A DNA stretch of 64,000 bases from Sphingopyxis sp. PET50 (lineage in GTDB: Bacteria > Pseudomonadota > Alphaproteobacteria > Sphingomonadales > Sphingomonadaceae). Below, in pieces: positions 18,136 to 30,413 of this stretch. Location of the stretch: positions 3,596,001 through 3,660,000 of the forward strand of contig NZ_CP104207.1 in assembly GCF_025244705.1 (NCBI RefSeq). The letters are read 5' to 3'. Below the pieces are notes generated by a model. It had not been told where the DNA came from and ran no database searches. It was given only the letters and a program-made list of their open reading frames with translations. The first letter of the stretch is position 1. Every line of letters begins with the position of its first letter. The position numbers and the translations under genes are program-made.

Positions 18136-18894
18136 TCAATAATCGGGCTCTTCGCCGCCAAGCACCTGCCCGGCCTGCGCCGTCAGCCACGCCATCGCTG
18201 CCGCCCAGGGCTGGTGCCCGTGGCTGATCCGCGCCACGCCGAGGCTCGCCAGTTCCTTGTGTGTCGGGCCGCCCTTGCCGCGCAAGATGTTCACCGGCAG
18301 CGGCGAGGCGTCGCAGATCGCGCCGATGCATTTCGGATCGAGCAGGAAGGGCACGAAGAGCGACCCCGCCCCGGCATCGGCATAGGCGCGGGCGCGTTCG
18401 AGCGTCGCGGCGACCAGCGCTTCGCCGTCCCGCACGATATCGGCGCCGCGAAACACGTCGCAGCGCGCGTTGACGAAAAGGCCGGTGTCGGCGGCGGCGC
18501 GATAGCGCGCCTGCGCCTCCGCTATGGCAAGCAGCACGGTCTGGCCGGGCAGCCGGTCCTCCATGTTGATACCCGCCGCGCCCGCGGCCCGTGCGCGGTC
18601 GACCGAGGCGCCGACCGCCGTAGGATCGGCGCCATAGCCCGATTCCATGTCGATCGTGACGGGCAGGTCGGTGACCGACAGGATGCGCGCCAGATTTTCC
18701 AGCGCATCCTCCAGCGGAAAATCCTCGCCGTCATTCCGACCCTGGGCGCCCGCAACGCCATAGCTGCCCGTCGCGATGGCTTTGGCACCGGCGGCCCCAA
18801 CGGCTTTGGCGCTGCCCGCGTCCCAGATGTTGACGAGGATCAGCGGGTCGCCGGGAACATGCAGCGCCTTGAATCGGGCAATCTTGTCGGACAT
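18136..18894 (-). CDS. Isocitrate lyase/PEP mutase family protein
   Basis: The 252-residue protein is a PEP-mutase-type TIM barrel with FKALHVPGDPLILVNIWDAG, TIDMESGYG, GINMEDRLPGQ and FVNARCDVFRG. Family enzymes form or break C-C or C-P bonds of 2-oxo acids, with Mg2+ bound by the Asp/Glu residues. The substrate cannot be told from sequence. The start overlaps the ada stop as TGATG, so the two are probably translationally coupled. A longer in-frame reading runs upstream through ada but is out of frame with it and is not real. Confidence 0.85.
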   Translation of the reverse strand: MSDKIARFKALHVPGDPLILVNIWDAGSAKAVGAAGAKAIATGSYGVAGAQGRNDGEDFPLEDALENLARILSVTDLPVTIDMESGYGADPTAVGASVDRARAAGAAGINMEDRLPGQTVLLAIAEAQARYRAAADTGLFVNARCDVFRGADIVRDGEALVAATLERARAYADAGAGSLFVPFLLDPKCIGAICDASPLPVNILRGKGGPTHKELASLGVARISHGHQPWAAAMAWLTAQAGQVLGGEEPDY

Positions 18895-19928
18895 CACACA
18901 CTCTCCCGCTTGAGCAATTCTTCCTTGATCGGCAGGCCATAGGCATAGCCGCCGAGCGAGCCGTCGCTGCGCAGCACCCTGTGGCACGGAATGAGCACCG
19001 CGACGTTGTTCGCGCCATTGGCGCTCCCCGCGGCACGCACCGCCCTGGGCTTGCCGACCGCGGCGGCGATGTCGGCATAGCTGCGCGTCTCGCCCGCCGG
19101 AATCTTGCGCAATTCGCGCCACACGGCTTCCTGGAAGGCGGTGCCCTTCACGTCGAGCGGGATATGGTCGAAGCCGCCCGTCGGCGCCTCGACCGCATCG
19201 ACGACCTGTTTCAGCAGTGCGGCGAAATCCGCGCCGCCCTCGACCAGCGTCGCCGCCGGAAAACGCTTTTCGAGCGCCTCGCGCCCTTCGGCGAAGCTCA
19301 GGCGGCACACGCCCTTGCCGGTCGCGGCGACGAGCATGTCGCCAAGGCTGGTCGGCACCACCGCCCAGTGGATCGTCGCACCCTTGCCGCCGTTCACCCA
19401 GACCGAAGCCGTCATGCCCATACGTCCCTCCATATTGTCGTAAAAACGCGACGGCCCCGAAAAGCCCGCGTCGTAGATCGCGTCGGTTACCCGGCCGCCG
19501 TCGCTCAGCGCAGCCCTCGCGCGTTCCTCGCGCAGCGCGCGGGCGTAGGCGGCGGGGGAGAGGCCGGTGTGGCGGGTGAAGACGCGCTGGAAATGCGTCG
19601 GCGAATAGCCGGTTCGCACCGCAAGGTCGGCGAGTGCGAGCGGCTCCTCGCTCGCCTTGATCGCGGCGATCGCGGCGAGCACTGCGCTTTCGTCGCGCGC
19701 GACATCGTCGGGCAGGCAGCGTTTGCACGGGCGCAGCCCGGTGGCCTGCGCCGCCGCGCCGTCGGCGAAGAAACGGACATTTTCACGCCTGGGATGGCGC
19801 GCGGCGCAGCTCGGGCGGCAATAGATGCCGGTGGTGAGTACGCCGGTGACGAAGCGTCCGTCCTGCGCCTTGTCGCGGCGCTTCACCGCGTCCCAGCGTT
19901 CGTCGTCGGTCATGGTGAACGCGTCCAT
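18894..19928 (-). CDS. ada: Bifunctional Ada: alkylation-response regulator and O6-methylguanine-DNA methyltransferase
   Basis: The 344-residue protein has the N-terminal zinc domain with all four Cys (Cys37, Cys41, Cys68, Cys71). A central AraC-type helix-turn-helix follows (LADLAVRTGYSPTHFQRVFTRHTGLSP). The C-terminal methyltransferase active site is LIPCHRVLRSDGSLGGYAYG. It repairs methylphosphotriesters and O6-methylguanine and, once methylated, activates transcription. It sits between a DUF1203 gene (3 nt upstream) and the PEP-mutase-like gene. Confidence 0.96.
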   Translation of the reverse strand: MDAFTMTDDERWDAVKRRDKAQDGRFVTGVLTTGIYCRPSCAARHPRRENVRFFADGAAAQATGLRPCKRCLPDDVARDESAVLAAIAAIKASEEPLALADLAVRTGYSPTHFQRVFTRHTGLSPAAYARALREERARAALSDGGRVTDAIYDAGFSGPSRFYDNMEGRMGMTASVWVNGGKGATIHWAVVPTSLGDMLVAATGKGVCRLSFAEGREALEKRFPAATLVEGGADFAALLKQVVDAVEAPTGGFDHIPLDVKGTAFQEAVWRELRKIPAGETRSYADIAAAVGKPRAVRAAGSANGANNVAVLIPCHRVLRSDGSLGGYAYGLPIKEELLKRESV

Positions 19929-19931
19929 GGC

Positions 19932-20396
19932 TCAATTCCTCGTCACGCGCGCGGCGAAGCAGCCATGCGCGGCATTATGCGCGTCGATATAGGATATGGC
20001 CGGGTCGGCGAACAGGTCGCGGATCGCGCCGTCGGCCTCGCCCGGCCCCGCGAGCCGCGCGCCCTGCAGCATGCCCGCGGCGTCGAAAGCGCGCAGCGCG
20101 AGCGGGCGGCCCTCGAACACCGGCGGAGTCCTGTCGGTGTAGGTCGCGGTTTCGACACCCTGCCGCACATAGATGGCATAGGCACTGCGATAGGGCGTAT
20201 CGACGTCGTGGCTGACATGGTGGAACAGGATCAGCTCCTCGCCCGCGCGCGCATCGTCGAGGCTGACGCGGCAGGGGAAGCCGCGGTCGGCACCGGCGAT
20301 GACGCGGCGGGCGCCGCGCGCCGCGAGGTCTGCGTCGCCCAGCGCGAACAGCGGGGCGAAGGGCGCGGGGTCGAGTCCGGTGATCTTGTACGTCAT
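19932..20396 (-). CDS. DUF1203 family protein
   Basis: The 154-residue protein fits DUF1203: MTYKITGLDPAPFAPLFAL, CRVSLDDARAGEELILFHH, YAIYVRQG and ISYIDAHNAAHGCFAARV. The function is unknown. The start at 20396 is supported by AAAGGACG about 7 nt upstream. A longer reading to 20618 would cross a palindromic repeat. Its stop is 3 nt before the ada start, so it is probably the first gene of the ada operon. Confidence 0.82.
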   Translation of the reverse strand: MTYKITGLDPAPFAPLFALGDADLAARGARRVIAGADRGFPCRVSLDDARAGEELILFHHVSHDVDTPYRSAYAIYVRQGVETATYTDRTPPVFEGRPLALRAFDAAGMLQGARLAGPGEADGAIRDLFADPAISYIDAHNAAHGCFAARVTRN

Positions 20397-20517
20397 TTGG
20401 TCGTCCTTTCTCTTGGCCAGGCGCCTCCTGCCACGCCGCGATGCGGCGCGCGTCCCGATGCTTGCGTTCAAAGCGCGGAGCGGCCGGTCCGGGGTTGGAT
20501 TGCAGACCGTCCTCTCT

Positions 20518-20601
20518 TTCCGTTCGTGTCGAGCGAAGTCGAGACACCCATCGGTAATGCGTACCTTCGGGGTGTCTCGACTTCGCTCGACACGAACGGA
20601 A
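20518..20601. repeat. Palindromic intergenic repeat, family A, copy 2
   Basis: CCGTTCGTGTCGAGCGAAGT with its inverse ACTTCGCTCGACACGAACGG form the arms. It lies in the 396-nt divergent gap between the DUF1203 and DUF2306 genes; I see nothing else clear in that gap. Confidence 0.88.
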
Positions 20602-20792
20602 TTTATCGCTGATCCCAACGCTCTCCGGCACTGCTATCACCCGTTCCCCGACCTTCGCCGGGGGATCGGGTCGGATATGTCGGCCAACGCTGGAAACCCA
20701 TCGTCGCGCCCCACAAGCCGTATCACTGTATTATTACATTGACACACTTGTGCCGATGCCGCAAACTGACCACCAAACCGGGAGTCGGCACC

Positions 20793-21593
20793 ATGGCGAC
20801 CATCGACGCAAGTCTTTCTTCGACATCGCCGTCGCGCCGGACCGACTGGCTCGCCCGCGCCGGGACCTTTTGTTACCTGACGATCGCGGCGGGGCAGTTG
20901 CTGTTCACCGCCTTCATCCTGCTCTTTTATTACACCGCGACACTGACCGGCAATTTCGCGGGGTGGAACGACAAGCCGCTGATCAAGGGCTTCGTGCCGG
21001 GCGATATCGCCGGCAACCTGTTCTTCGCGGTCCATGTGCTGATGGCGGCGGCGATCACGCTCGGCGGGCTGGTCCAGCTGATCCCCGCGATCCGCAGCCG
21101 CTGGCCCGCCGTGCATCGTTGGAACGGGCGGCTCTATCTGCTGAGCGCGCTGATCCTGTCGCTCGGCGGGCTGTGGATGACCTGGGGGCGCGGCACCTGG
21201 CTCAACCTGACGGGCGGGATCGGCATCACGCTCGACGCGCTGCTGATCCTCGGTTTCGCGGCGATGGCATGGGGCGCCGCGCGCCAACGGCGCTTCGCCG
21301 AGCACCGCCGCTGGGCGATCCGGCTGTTCGCCGTCGCGAGCGCGGTGTGGTTCATGCGCGTCGGTTATATGGCGTGGGGCATCGCGACCGGCGGCGCGGG
21401 CATCGGCAAGGCGATGGACGGGCCGTTCGACCTGTTCCTCGCCTTTGCCAATTCGCTGCTGCCGCTCGCCGTCGCCGAGCTCTATCTGCGCGCTGGATCG
21501 CACGGCACGCCGCTCGCCAGAAAGGGCGTCGCGGCGCTGCTATGCAGCCGGCGGTCTCGTCATCCTCAGCCGGCAGCGCGGGCGCATGGATGA
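20793..21593 (+). CDS. DUF2306 membrane protein with a scrambled C-terminus
   Basis: As read the protein has 266 residues with several membrane helices (FCYLTIAAGQLLFTAFILLF, LFFAVHVLMAAAITLGGL) and the DUF2306 motif HRWNGRLYLL. The function is unknown. GGGAG lies 8 nt before the ATG. The end (ALLCSRRSRHPQPAARAHG) is polar and unlike the family. Removing the A at 21546 and the A at 21568 instead gives a last helix VAALLCAGGLVILAG and a tail AWMIMWSPYL, with a stop at 21616. I consider that the true end. Confidence 0.75.
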   Translation: MATIDASLSSTSPSRRTDWLARAGTFCYLTIAAGQLLFTAFILLFYYTATLTGNFAGWNDKPLIKGFVPGDIAGNLFFAVHVLMAAAITLGGLVQLIPAIRSRWPAVHRWNGRLYLLSALILSLGGLWMTWGRGTWLNLTGGIGITLDALLILGFAAMAWGAARQRRFAEHRRWAIRLFAVASAVWFMRVGYMAWGIATGGAGIGKAMDGPFDLFLAFANSLLPLAVAELYLRAGSHGTPLARKGVAALLCSRRSRHPQPAARAHG

Positions 21594-21652
21594 TCATGTG
21601 GAGCCCCTATCTCTAGCTTGCCTTCGCATCGCCAGCGGCTAGGTTCCGCGCC

Positions 21653-23203
21653 ATGACCCGCCTCCTCGCGCTGCTGCTCGCCCTTCTCTCCGTCAGCCTG
21701 TCCGCGCGCGCCGCCGACGATATCAGCGCCGCGTCGCGCAGCGTCGTGCGCGTCGTCACCGTCGCGATGGTCGATGGCGAAGTGGTCGGTTTCGGCCATG
21801 GCAGCGGCATCGCCATCTCGCCCACCCGCATCGTCACCAACGCGCATGTCGTGGAATCGGCGGCGCGCTATCCCGACAATGTCGCGCTCGGCGTCGTCCC
21901 GTCGGAGGGACAGAAAAGCTATGCCGCCAAGCTGATCGCGATCGACACCAAGCGCGACCTGGCATTGATCGAGATGACCGAGGGGCGCGTTCCCGCCGCC
22001 GCCATCTATTCGGGGCCCTTCGAATCGGGCGCCGATGTGGTGGCATTGGGCTATCCGGGCAATGTCGACGCTGCGACGGCGCGCGGCGCGGGCGATTATA
22101 TCACCCCGCGCACCCCGGTGCGCAGCGAAGGCAATCTGTCGAACACGCAGGGCGTCGACGGGGTCGCGATGCTCGTCCACACCGCCAAGATCGCGCGCGG
22201 CAATTCGGGCGGACCGCTGGTCGATGGCTGCGGCCGCATCGTCGGGATCAACAATGCGATGACGCGCGCCGACGATGGCGATTCGCCCTTTTCCTTTGCG
22301 ATCACCAACCGCGAGCTGACGCGCTTCCTGACCGAAGCCGGACAGAATTACAGCAGCATCGGCACCCCCTGCCTGTCGCTGGCCGAGGCCGATGCGCGCG
22401 ACCGCGCGGCGCTCGACGCCGATGCGCGCGCCAAGGCGGAGGCCAATGCGGCGAAGGACGAGGCGGCGGCGCTCGACCGCGAGCTGCGTGAAACCCGCGC
22501 CGACGAGGAAGCGCTGGCGGCGCGCGAGAATCGCATCGCGCTCGCCGGGGTGCTGTTCGTGATCGGCGCGCTTGCCGGCGGCGCGGGACTGATGTTCCAT
22601 GGCCAGAGGAAGGAGCGCAACGCCAAGATCGCGGGCGGCGCGGGCGGGGCGCTGATTCTGGGCGCCGCGATCCTGTTCGTCACCCGCCCCAGCGCACACG
22701 CCGACCTGCCCGCCGACGCCAAGGCAAGCGTTGCCAATGCCGACCTGCCCCCGGCGCTCGCCGAGGGCGACCTGCTCTGCACCATCCGCCCCGACCGCAG
22801 CCGCATCACCGTGTCGGAAACCCCCGACGTGCCGGTGACGATCGGCAAACAGGGCTGCATCAACGGCCGCACACAATATGCGCAAGGCAGCGACGGCCGC
22901 TGGCAGCGCATCCTGGTGCCCAATGAGGAAGCGACGGTGACGATCGCGTCGATCGACGGCGCCGGGACCGACTATCGCGTCGACCGCTACTTGCTCGACG
23001 CCGAGACGATGGCGAAGGCGCGCCAGGTACGCGCCGGGGTCGAGATCAAGGGCTGCAGCGTCGCCCCCGACCAGCTCGCGGCCCTGGCGACGCAGCAGGA
23101 TGCGATCCGCTCGGTGCTGCCGCCGTCGCCGAACGAGCGGCTGGTCTATTCCTGCCAGAAGGTCGCGAAGGGCGCGGCGATCATTCCGGCGGCGGCGCCC
23201 TGA
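21653..23203 (+). CDS. Trypsin-like (S1C) serine protease with coiled coil and two TM segments
   Basis: The 516-residue protein has a signal peptide (to ARA, residue 20) and a chymotrypsin-fold protease. Its triad is complete: His65 (VTNAHVV), Asp102 (KRDLALIE) and Ser185 (ARGNSGGPL). No PDZ domain is visible. A charged Ala/Glu/Arg coiled coil follows (about 246-300), then two membrane segments (about 305-327 and 333-352). The C-terminal region has three Cys and a beta-rich pattern (DLLCTIRPDRSRITVSE). It is probably a membrane-anchored periplasmic protease; the substrate is unknown. Confidence 0.85.
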   Translation: MTRLLALLLALLSVSLSARAADDISAASRSVVRVVTVAMVDGEVVGFGHGSGIAISPTRIVTNAHVVESAARYPDNVALGVVPSEGQKSYAAKLIAIDTKRDLALIEMTEGRVPAAAIYSGPFESGADVVALGYPGNVDAATARGAGDYITPRTPVRSEGNLSNTQGVDGVAMLVHTAKIARGNSGGPLVDGCGRIVGINNAMTRADDGDSPFSFAITNRELTRFLTEAGQNYSSIGTPCLSLAEADARDRAALDADARAKAEANAAKDEAAALDRELRETRADEEALAARENRIALAGVLFVIGALAGGAGLMFHGQRKERNAKIAGGAGGALILGAAILFVTRPSAHADLPADAKASVANADLPPALAEGDLLCTIRPDRSRITVSETPDVPVTIGKQGCINGRTQYAQGSDGRWQRILVPNEEATVTIASIDGAGTDYRVDRYLLDAETMAKARQVRAGVEIKGCSVAPDQLAALATQQDAIRSVLPPSPNERLVYSCQKVAKGAAIIPAAAP

Positions 23204-23231
23204 ACCGGCGGCCCGGCGGCATCGCTTCGGC

Positions 23232-24032
23232 TCAGGGCAGCGTCGCCACCCATTCGGCAAGCAGCCGCTGCGTGGCGTCGCCGTAAACCAGTTCATGCCC
23301 AGCACCCGGCACGATCATCAGCGCCGCGTCCGGGCGCGCCGCATGAAGCCGGCGCGCATTGGCGACCGGCACGACCCGGTCGCGGTCGCCGTGCAGCAGA
23401 AACACCGCACCGCTGACCGCGCCGAGCTTGTCCGCATTGGCGAACCGGTCGCGCACCAGCCGGCGCACCGGCAGCCAGCGGACATGGCTCGCCGCGACAT
23501 CGGGCAGGCTGGAAAAGCCCGAGACGAGGATCAGCGCGGCGACCGGATGGCGCGCCGCCATTTCGGTCGCGGGGCCCGATCCGATCGAATTGCCGAACAG
23601 GATGATCTGCGACGGCGCGATCCCTTCCCGTGCGAGCCAGCCCAGCGCCGCTTCGCCGTCGCGATAGAGGCCGTCCTCGTCGGGCGACCCCGGATTGCCG
23701 CCATAGCCGCGATATTCGACGAGCAACACGCCATAGTCTTCGGCGGCAAGCCCGCGCGTCGCATGAGCCGCGCCCTCCAGACTGTCGCCATTGCCGTGGA
23801 AGAAGACGACCGTCCGCCGCCCCGGCTGTGCCGCGCGGTACAGGGCGGACAGCCGCAGGCCGTCGGACGTTTCGGTCCGGATCGCCCGGTAACCGGGCAA
23901 CGCCTCCCGCGGATAATCACGCGGCACGGGATAGAAGAGGCTTTGCTGGTTGAAATAGAGCAGCGCGGCGGCAGCCGCGATGAACGCCGCGATGACAAGC
24001 GCGCCGAACAGGGCGACGCGCAGGATCGTCAC
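23232..24032 (-). CDS. Membrane-anchored alpha/beta hydrolase
   Basis: The 266-residue protein has an N-terminal helix (LFGALVIAAFIAAAAALLYF) and an alpha/beta-hydrolase domain with VVFFHGNGDSLEG, LLVEYRGYGG, the elbow GNSIGSG, the acid LLHGDRDRVVP and the base PGAGHELVYG. It resembles the ABHD13/YfhR-like group. The GTG start at 24032 overlaps the upstream stop as GTGA, so the two hydrolases are likely coupled. Confidence 0.83.
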   Translation of the reverse strand: MTILRVALFGALVIAAFIAAAAALLYFNQQSLFYPVPRDYPREALPGYRAIRTETSDGLRLSALYRAAQPGRRTVVFFHGNGDSLEGAAHATRGLAAEDYGVLLVEYRGYGGNPGSPDEDGLYRDGEAALGWLAREGIAPSQIILFGNSIGSGPATEMAARHPVAALILVSGFSSLPDVAASHVRWLPVRRLVRDRFANADKLGAVSGAVFLLHGDRDRVVPVANARRLHAARPDAALMIVPGAGHELVYGDATQRLLAEWVATLP

Positions 24033-24706
24033 CCCCCGCACGCCTTGAACAGCATCAGCGTGCGTTCGCGCGCGAGGTCGCTCGACGGTTCGTGATAATC
24101 CTTGCGGCGGTCGCTGTTGAAGCCGTGGTTGGCGTCGTAGACGAAGACCTGAGCGGTCGGATGCTCCTTCGCGATCAGCGCCTCGACACCCTCCATCGGG
24201 ATGCCAGCATCGTAGCGGCCGAAATGGGCGATGGTCGCGCATAGCGGCGCTTCGTCGGCGAACTGGGTGGGGACGAGGCTGCCGTAATAGGCTGACGCTG
24301 CGGCGAGGTCGGGGCTGATCTGCGCCATCCGCCAGGCGACCGAACCGCCATAGCAATAGCCGGTGATGAAGACGGGGCCTTTCCCCTTGAGCGCGTCGAT
24401 GCAGGTCTGCGTGTCTTTCAGGCTCTGCTCGAAGGGATGGAGCTTGCGAGCGAGGTCGACCGCGCGCTCGAACTCGGGGCCGGTATAGTCGCATTCGAAC
24501 CCAGGATGCTCGCGGTCGAACAGCGCGGGGGCGAGCACTTCATAACCATCGGCGGCATATTCGTCGCAGAGGTCGCGGATATGGTCGGTGACCCCGAAGA
24601 TTTCCTGGATCAGCACCAGCCCGCCGCGGCGTTCGCCGTCGGGCTGCACATGATAGACGGCGATTTCGGCGCCATCGTCCATCATCATCCGGATCATCTC
24701 GCCCAT
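24029..24706 (-). CDS. Dienelactone hydrolase family protein
   Basis: The 225-residue protein is of dienelactone-hydrolase type. The nucleophile is Cys in GYCYGGSVAW, the acid Asp is in FGRYDAGIP and the His in YDANHGFNSD; LIQEIFGV holds the conserved Glu. It hydrolyses lactone or ester bonds in the cytoplasm; the physiological substrate is unknown. The start at 24706 has GAGAGGAAGG upstream; a longer reading to 24748 enters a repeat-like region. It is the first gene of a two-hydrolase operon. Confidence 0.87.
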   Translation of the reverse strand: MGEMIRMMMDDGAEIAVYHVQPDGERRGGLVLIQEIFGVTDHIRDLCDEYAADGYEVLAPALFDREHPGFECDYTGPEFERAVDLARKLHPFEQSLKDTQTCIDALKGKGPVFITGYCYGGSVAWRMAQISPDLAAASAYYGSLVPTQFADEAPLCATIAHFGRYDAGIPMEGVEALIAKEHPTAQVFVYDANHGFNSDRRKDYHEPSSDLARERTLMLFKACGG

Positions 24707-24721
24707 GAACCTTCCTCTCAT

Positions 24722-24823
24722 CCGTTCGTGCAGAGCGTGTCGAAGCACCGCTCTTCTTTGCGATCATTGGAGAAAGAACGGCCCTCCGACAAGCTCGGAG
24801 CCTGCCCCCGCGAAGGCGGGGGG
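24722..24823. repeat. Degenerate palindromic repeat (family F plus an E-like hairpin)
   Basis: CCGTTCGTGCAGAGCGTGTC and GAAAGAACGGCCCTCCGACA resemble the arms of the repeat at 52325 but are diverged. CCCCCGCGAAGGCGGGGG follows as a separate hairpin. It lies in the divergent gap between the hydrolase operon and the atp operon. Confidence 0.6.
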
Positions 24824-24984
24824 CAAACGGGAGCGGGAGCAGGGCAGGATTCACCCCACCCCCGCCTTGCATTGCGTCACAATCGTTGCTACGCGCGCCG
24901 CGACTTTGCAGCGGGGGTGTCTCTGGACGCCATGCAATCCGCGCAGCCATCCCCCCATGGGATCGTAGAGAAGGACTTTCGCGC

Positions 24985-25551
24985 GTGGAGAATTCCGGCG
25001 GCATTCAGGGCAACATCACGGCGGGCCTCGCGGGCCGCTATGCGGTCGCTTTGTTCGATCTGGCCCGCGAATCGAACGCGATCGACAGCGTCCAGAAAAG
25101 CCTGTCGGACCTGCGTGCGGGCCTGGCCGAATCGGCCGACCTGTCGGCGCTGATCGCAAGCCCCGTTGTCGGGCGCGGCGATGCCGCCAAGGCGGTCGCC
25201 GCCGTCGCCGAGGCGATGAAACTCGATTCGCTGACGGCCAAATTCCTCGGCGTGCTCGCAGAGAACCGCCGCCTCGCCGACCTGCCCAAGATGATCGACG
25301 CCTATGACGCGATCGTCGCCGACCATCGCGGCGAAGTGACCGCCAAGGTCACCAGCGCGCACCCGCTCACCGCCGATCAGTTAAAGACGCTGACAGCGAA
25401 CCTCAAATCCCGTGTCGGGCGCGACGTGACCGTCGCGACGACCGTCGATCCCGCCATCCTCGGCGGCCTCGTCGTCCAGCTGGGCAGCCAGCTGATCGAC
25501 GGCAGCATCCGTACCCGTCTCAATAGCTTCGCGACTGCGATGAAAGGCTGA
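24985..25551 (+). CDS. atpH: ATP synthase F1 subunit delta
   Basis: The 188-residue protein begins VENSGGIQGNITAGLAGRYA, the usual sphingomonad start, read from GTG with AAGGA 9 nt upstream. The conserved region SKVTSAHPL-like (AKVTSAHPLTADQLKTL) and the C-terminal GGLVVQLGSQLIDGSIRTRL are present. Delta joins F1 to the peripheral stalk b subunits. It is the first gene of atpHAGDC; the FO genes are not here, as is usual in alphaproteobacteria. Confidence 0.95.
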   Translation: MENSGGIQGNITAGLAGRYAVALFDLARESNAIDSVQKSLSDLRAGLAESADLSALIASPVVGRGDAAKAVAAVAEAMKLDSLTAKFLGVLAENRRLADLPKMIDAYDAIVADHRGEVTAKVTSAHPLTADQLKTLTANLKSRVGRDVTVATTVDPAILGGLVVQLGSQLIDGSIRTRLNSFATAMKG

Positions 25552-27084
<1,533 letters not shown>

Positions 27085-27093
27085 ACACTTATC

Positions 27094-27173
27094 TTGTCAT
27101 CCCCGCGAAAGCGGGGACCCAGTGCGACACAGCGCAAGCTATCCCTAGGTTCCCGCTTTCGCGGGAATGACAA
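27094..27173. repeat. Palindromic repeat, family E, copy in the atpA-atpG gap
   Basis: TTGTCATCCCCGCGAAAGCG and its inverse CGCTTTCGCGGGAATGACAA form the arms, around about 40 nt. It takes up most of the 107-nt gap between atpA and atpG, inside the operon. Confidence 0.88.
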
Positions 27174-27191
27174 AAAAGAGGAACCGACAGA

Positions 27192-28067
27192 GTGGCATCA
27201 CTCAAGGAACTCAAAGGGCGGATCGTCTCGGTCAAATCGACCCAGAAGATCACCAAGGCCAAGAAGATGGTCGCCGCCGCCAAGCTGCGCAAGGCGCAGG
27301 CGGCCGCCGAGGCCGCGCGCCCTTACGCCGAGCGGCTCGAAGGCGTCGTCGCCAGCCTCGCGTCGAAGGTCGGCGCGTCGGATTCGGCGCCGAAGCTGCT
27401 GTCGGGCACCGGCAAGAGCGACACGCACCTGCTGGTCGTGCTCAACAGCGACCGCGGCCTCGCCGGCGCGTTCAACTCGAACATCGTCAAGGCGGCGCGC
27501 GACAAGGCGCTCGAACTGCAGGCCGAGGGCAAGAAGGTTCTCTTCTACCTCGTCGGCCGCAAGGGCCGTCCGGTGATCAGCCGTCTCTTTCCGGGCCAGA
27601 TCATCGAGCAGTACGAGACCACCGGCATCCGCGACATCGGCTTCGAGCAGGCGAGCGACATCTCGGCGAAGGTGATGGAGCTTTACGAGGCCGGCGCCTT
27701 CGACGTCGCGCATCTCTTCTATTCGAAGTTCCGCTCGGCTTTGCTGCAGATCGCGACCGGCCAGCAGATGATCCCGGTCCCGCCGCCCGCCGACGTCCCC
27801 GCATCGAGCGGCGCCGCGGTCGAATATGAGCCCGACGAGGAGGCGATCCTCGCCGACCTGCTGCCGCGCAACGTCACCATCCAGATCTTCAAGGGTCTGC
27901 TGGAAAACGCCGCGTCCGAACAGGGCGCGTCGATGACCGCGATGGACAATGCGACGCGCAACGCGGGCGACCTGATCAACAAGCTGACCATCGTGTATAA
28001 CCGCACGCGCCAGGCGGCGATCACCACCGAACTCATCGAAATCATCGCTGGCGCGGAAGCGCTGTAA
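27192..28067 (+). CDS. atpG: ATP synthase F1 subunit gamma
   Basis: The 291-residue protein starts at GTG. It has N-terminal [20 protein letters not shown] and C-terminal [18 protein letters not shown], the two helices of the rotating central shaft. It couples proton flow to catalysis in beta. The start follows a repeat element with only GAGGAACCGACAGA before it. Confidence 0.98.
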   Translation: MASLKELKGRIVSVKSTQKITKAKKMVAAAKLRKAQAAAEAARPYAERLEGVVASLASKVGASDSAPKLLSGTGKSDTHLLVVLNSDRGLAGAFNSNIVKAARDKALELQAEGKKVLFYLVGRKGRPVISRLFPGQIIEQYETTGIRDIGFEQASDISAKVMELYEAGAFDVAHLFYSKFRSALLQIATGQQMIPVPPPADVPASSGAAVEYEPDEEAILADLLPRNVTIQIFKGLLENAASEQGASMTAMDNATRNAGDLINKLTIVYNRTRQAAITTELIEIIAGAEAL

Positions 28068-29617
<1,550 letters not shown>

Positions 29618-29623
29618 TTGCGT

Positions 29624-29758
29624 ACCCCCTCCCCTTCAGGGGAGGGGCAGAGAGACTTGGTCCGGCATAGCCGGGCCTTTAGTCGAGCGGGGTAGGGCCG
29701 GCGGCCTTGCGCAAGCTCGACAGCCCCCACCCCAACCCCTCCCCTGAAGGGGAGAGGC
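29624..29758. repeat. Palindromic repeat, family D, copy 2 (atpD-atpC gap)
   Basis: CCCCCTCCCCTTCAGGGGAG and the inverse CTCCCCTGAAGGGGAGAGG frame about 90 nt. It nearly fills the atpD-atpC gap and leaves GGGGAGAGG upstream of atpC. Confidence 0.85.
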
Positions 29759-29773
29759 TTTAGGACGAAGCCC

Positions 29774-30034
29774 ATGGCTCTGAAGTTCGAACTCGTCACC
29801 CCCGCCCGCCTCGAAAGGTCGAGCGACGTCTATATGGTCACCGTACCGGGCAGCGAAGGCGACTTCTCGGTGCTCGAAGGTCATGCGCCCTTCATGGCGA
29901 CGCTGCGCAACGGCCCGCTGACCATCTACGCTTCGCAGGGCGCCGCGCCCGAGACGGTCGAGGTCGAAGGCGGCTTTGCCGAGGTCAACGAGCAGGGTCT
30001 GACCGTGCTCGCCGAGCATGTGACCGCCGGCTGA
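29774..30034 (+). CDS. atpC: ATP synthase F1 subunit epsilon
   Basis: The 86-residue protein is only the N-terminal beta-sandwich of epsilon ([37 protein letters not shown]). The C-terminal helical hairpin that inhibits the enzyme in other bacteria is absent, as is common in short alphaproteobacterial forms. It is the last gene of the operon, followed 23 nt later by a strong terminator. Confidence 0.96.
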   Translation: MALKFELVTPARLERSSDVYMVTVPGSEGDFSVLEGHAPFMATLRNGPLTIYASQGAAPETVEVEGGFAEVNEQGLTVLAEHVTAG

Positions 30035-30057
30035 ATCGCCTACAAATGACGAATGGC

Positions 30058-30083
30058 AAAAGGGGGGCCGCGGCCTCCCTTTT
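30058..30083 (+). terminator. Intrinsic terminator of the atp operon
   Basis: AAAAGGGGGGCC-GC-GGCCTCCCTTTT folds into a stem of up to 12 bp with one G-T pair, ending in a T run, 23 nt after the atpC stop. Confidence 0.82.
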
Positions 30084-30109
30084 CCTGTCTGGCGTCGTGA
30101 CGGGAAATA

Positions 30110-30274
30110 TTCGCGCAGAGGTGCAGAGGGCGTCGAGAATCTGGTTCACGCGGAGAGGAGGAGGCGCGGAGAGAAATGAGCAGGCGCGGCGTCGCCGCTT
30201 CTTTTATCTCGGCGTTCTCTGCGCCTCTGCGCGATTCATTCTTCTCCGCGTCTCCGCGCCTCCGCGTGAACCTA
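30110..30274. repeat. Composite palindromic repeat, family G, copy 2
   Basis: ATTCGCGCAGAGG pairs with CCTCTGCGCGATTC. GGTTCACGCGGAGAGG pairs with CCTCCGCGTGAACC. It sits in the 379-nt gap between atpC and cpaF. The rest of that gap holds the terminator and an AT-richer leader with no clear promoter match. Confidence 0.75.
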
Positions 30275-30413
30275 GCTTAAAACGCGCGCGGCCCGGCGCT
30301 GCGCCGCATTAGGAGAATGTCAAAGTTTCCGATCTATTCACCCTGTCGATTGGGGGTTCATCCGCTTCGGCTGCGACACACCCATGGATATGATTCGGAA
30401 GCAGGATATAGCA

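Noticed and set aside
18894..19728. Upstream extension of the PEP-mutase-like gene
   Set aside because: The frame is open only because it is the shadow of ada; the ATG at 18894 gives the full family length.
30046..30312. 88-codon frame after atpC
   Set aside because: It covers the terminator and a family G repeat; translation of repeat DNA, no support.
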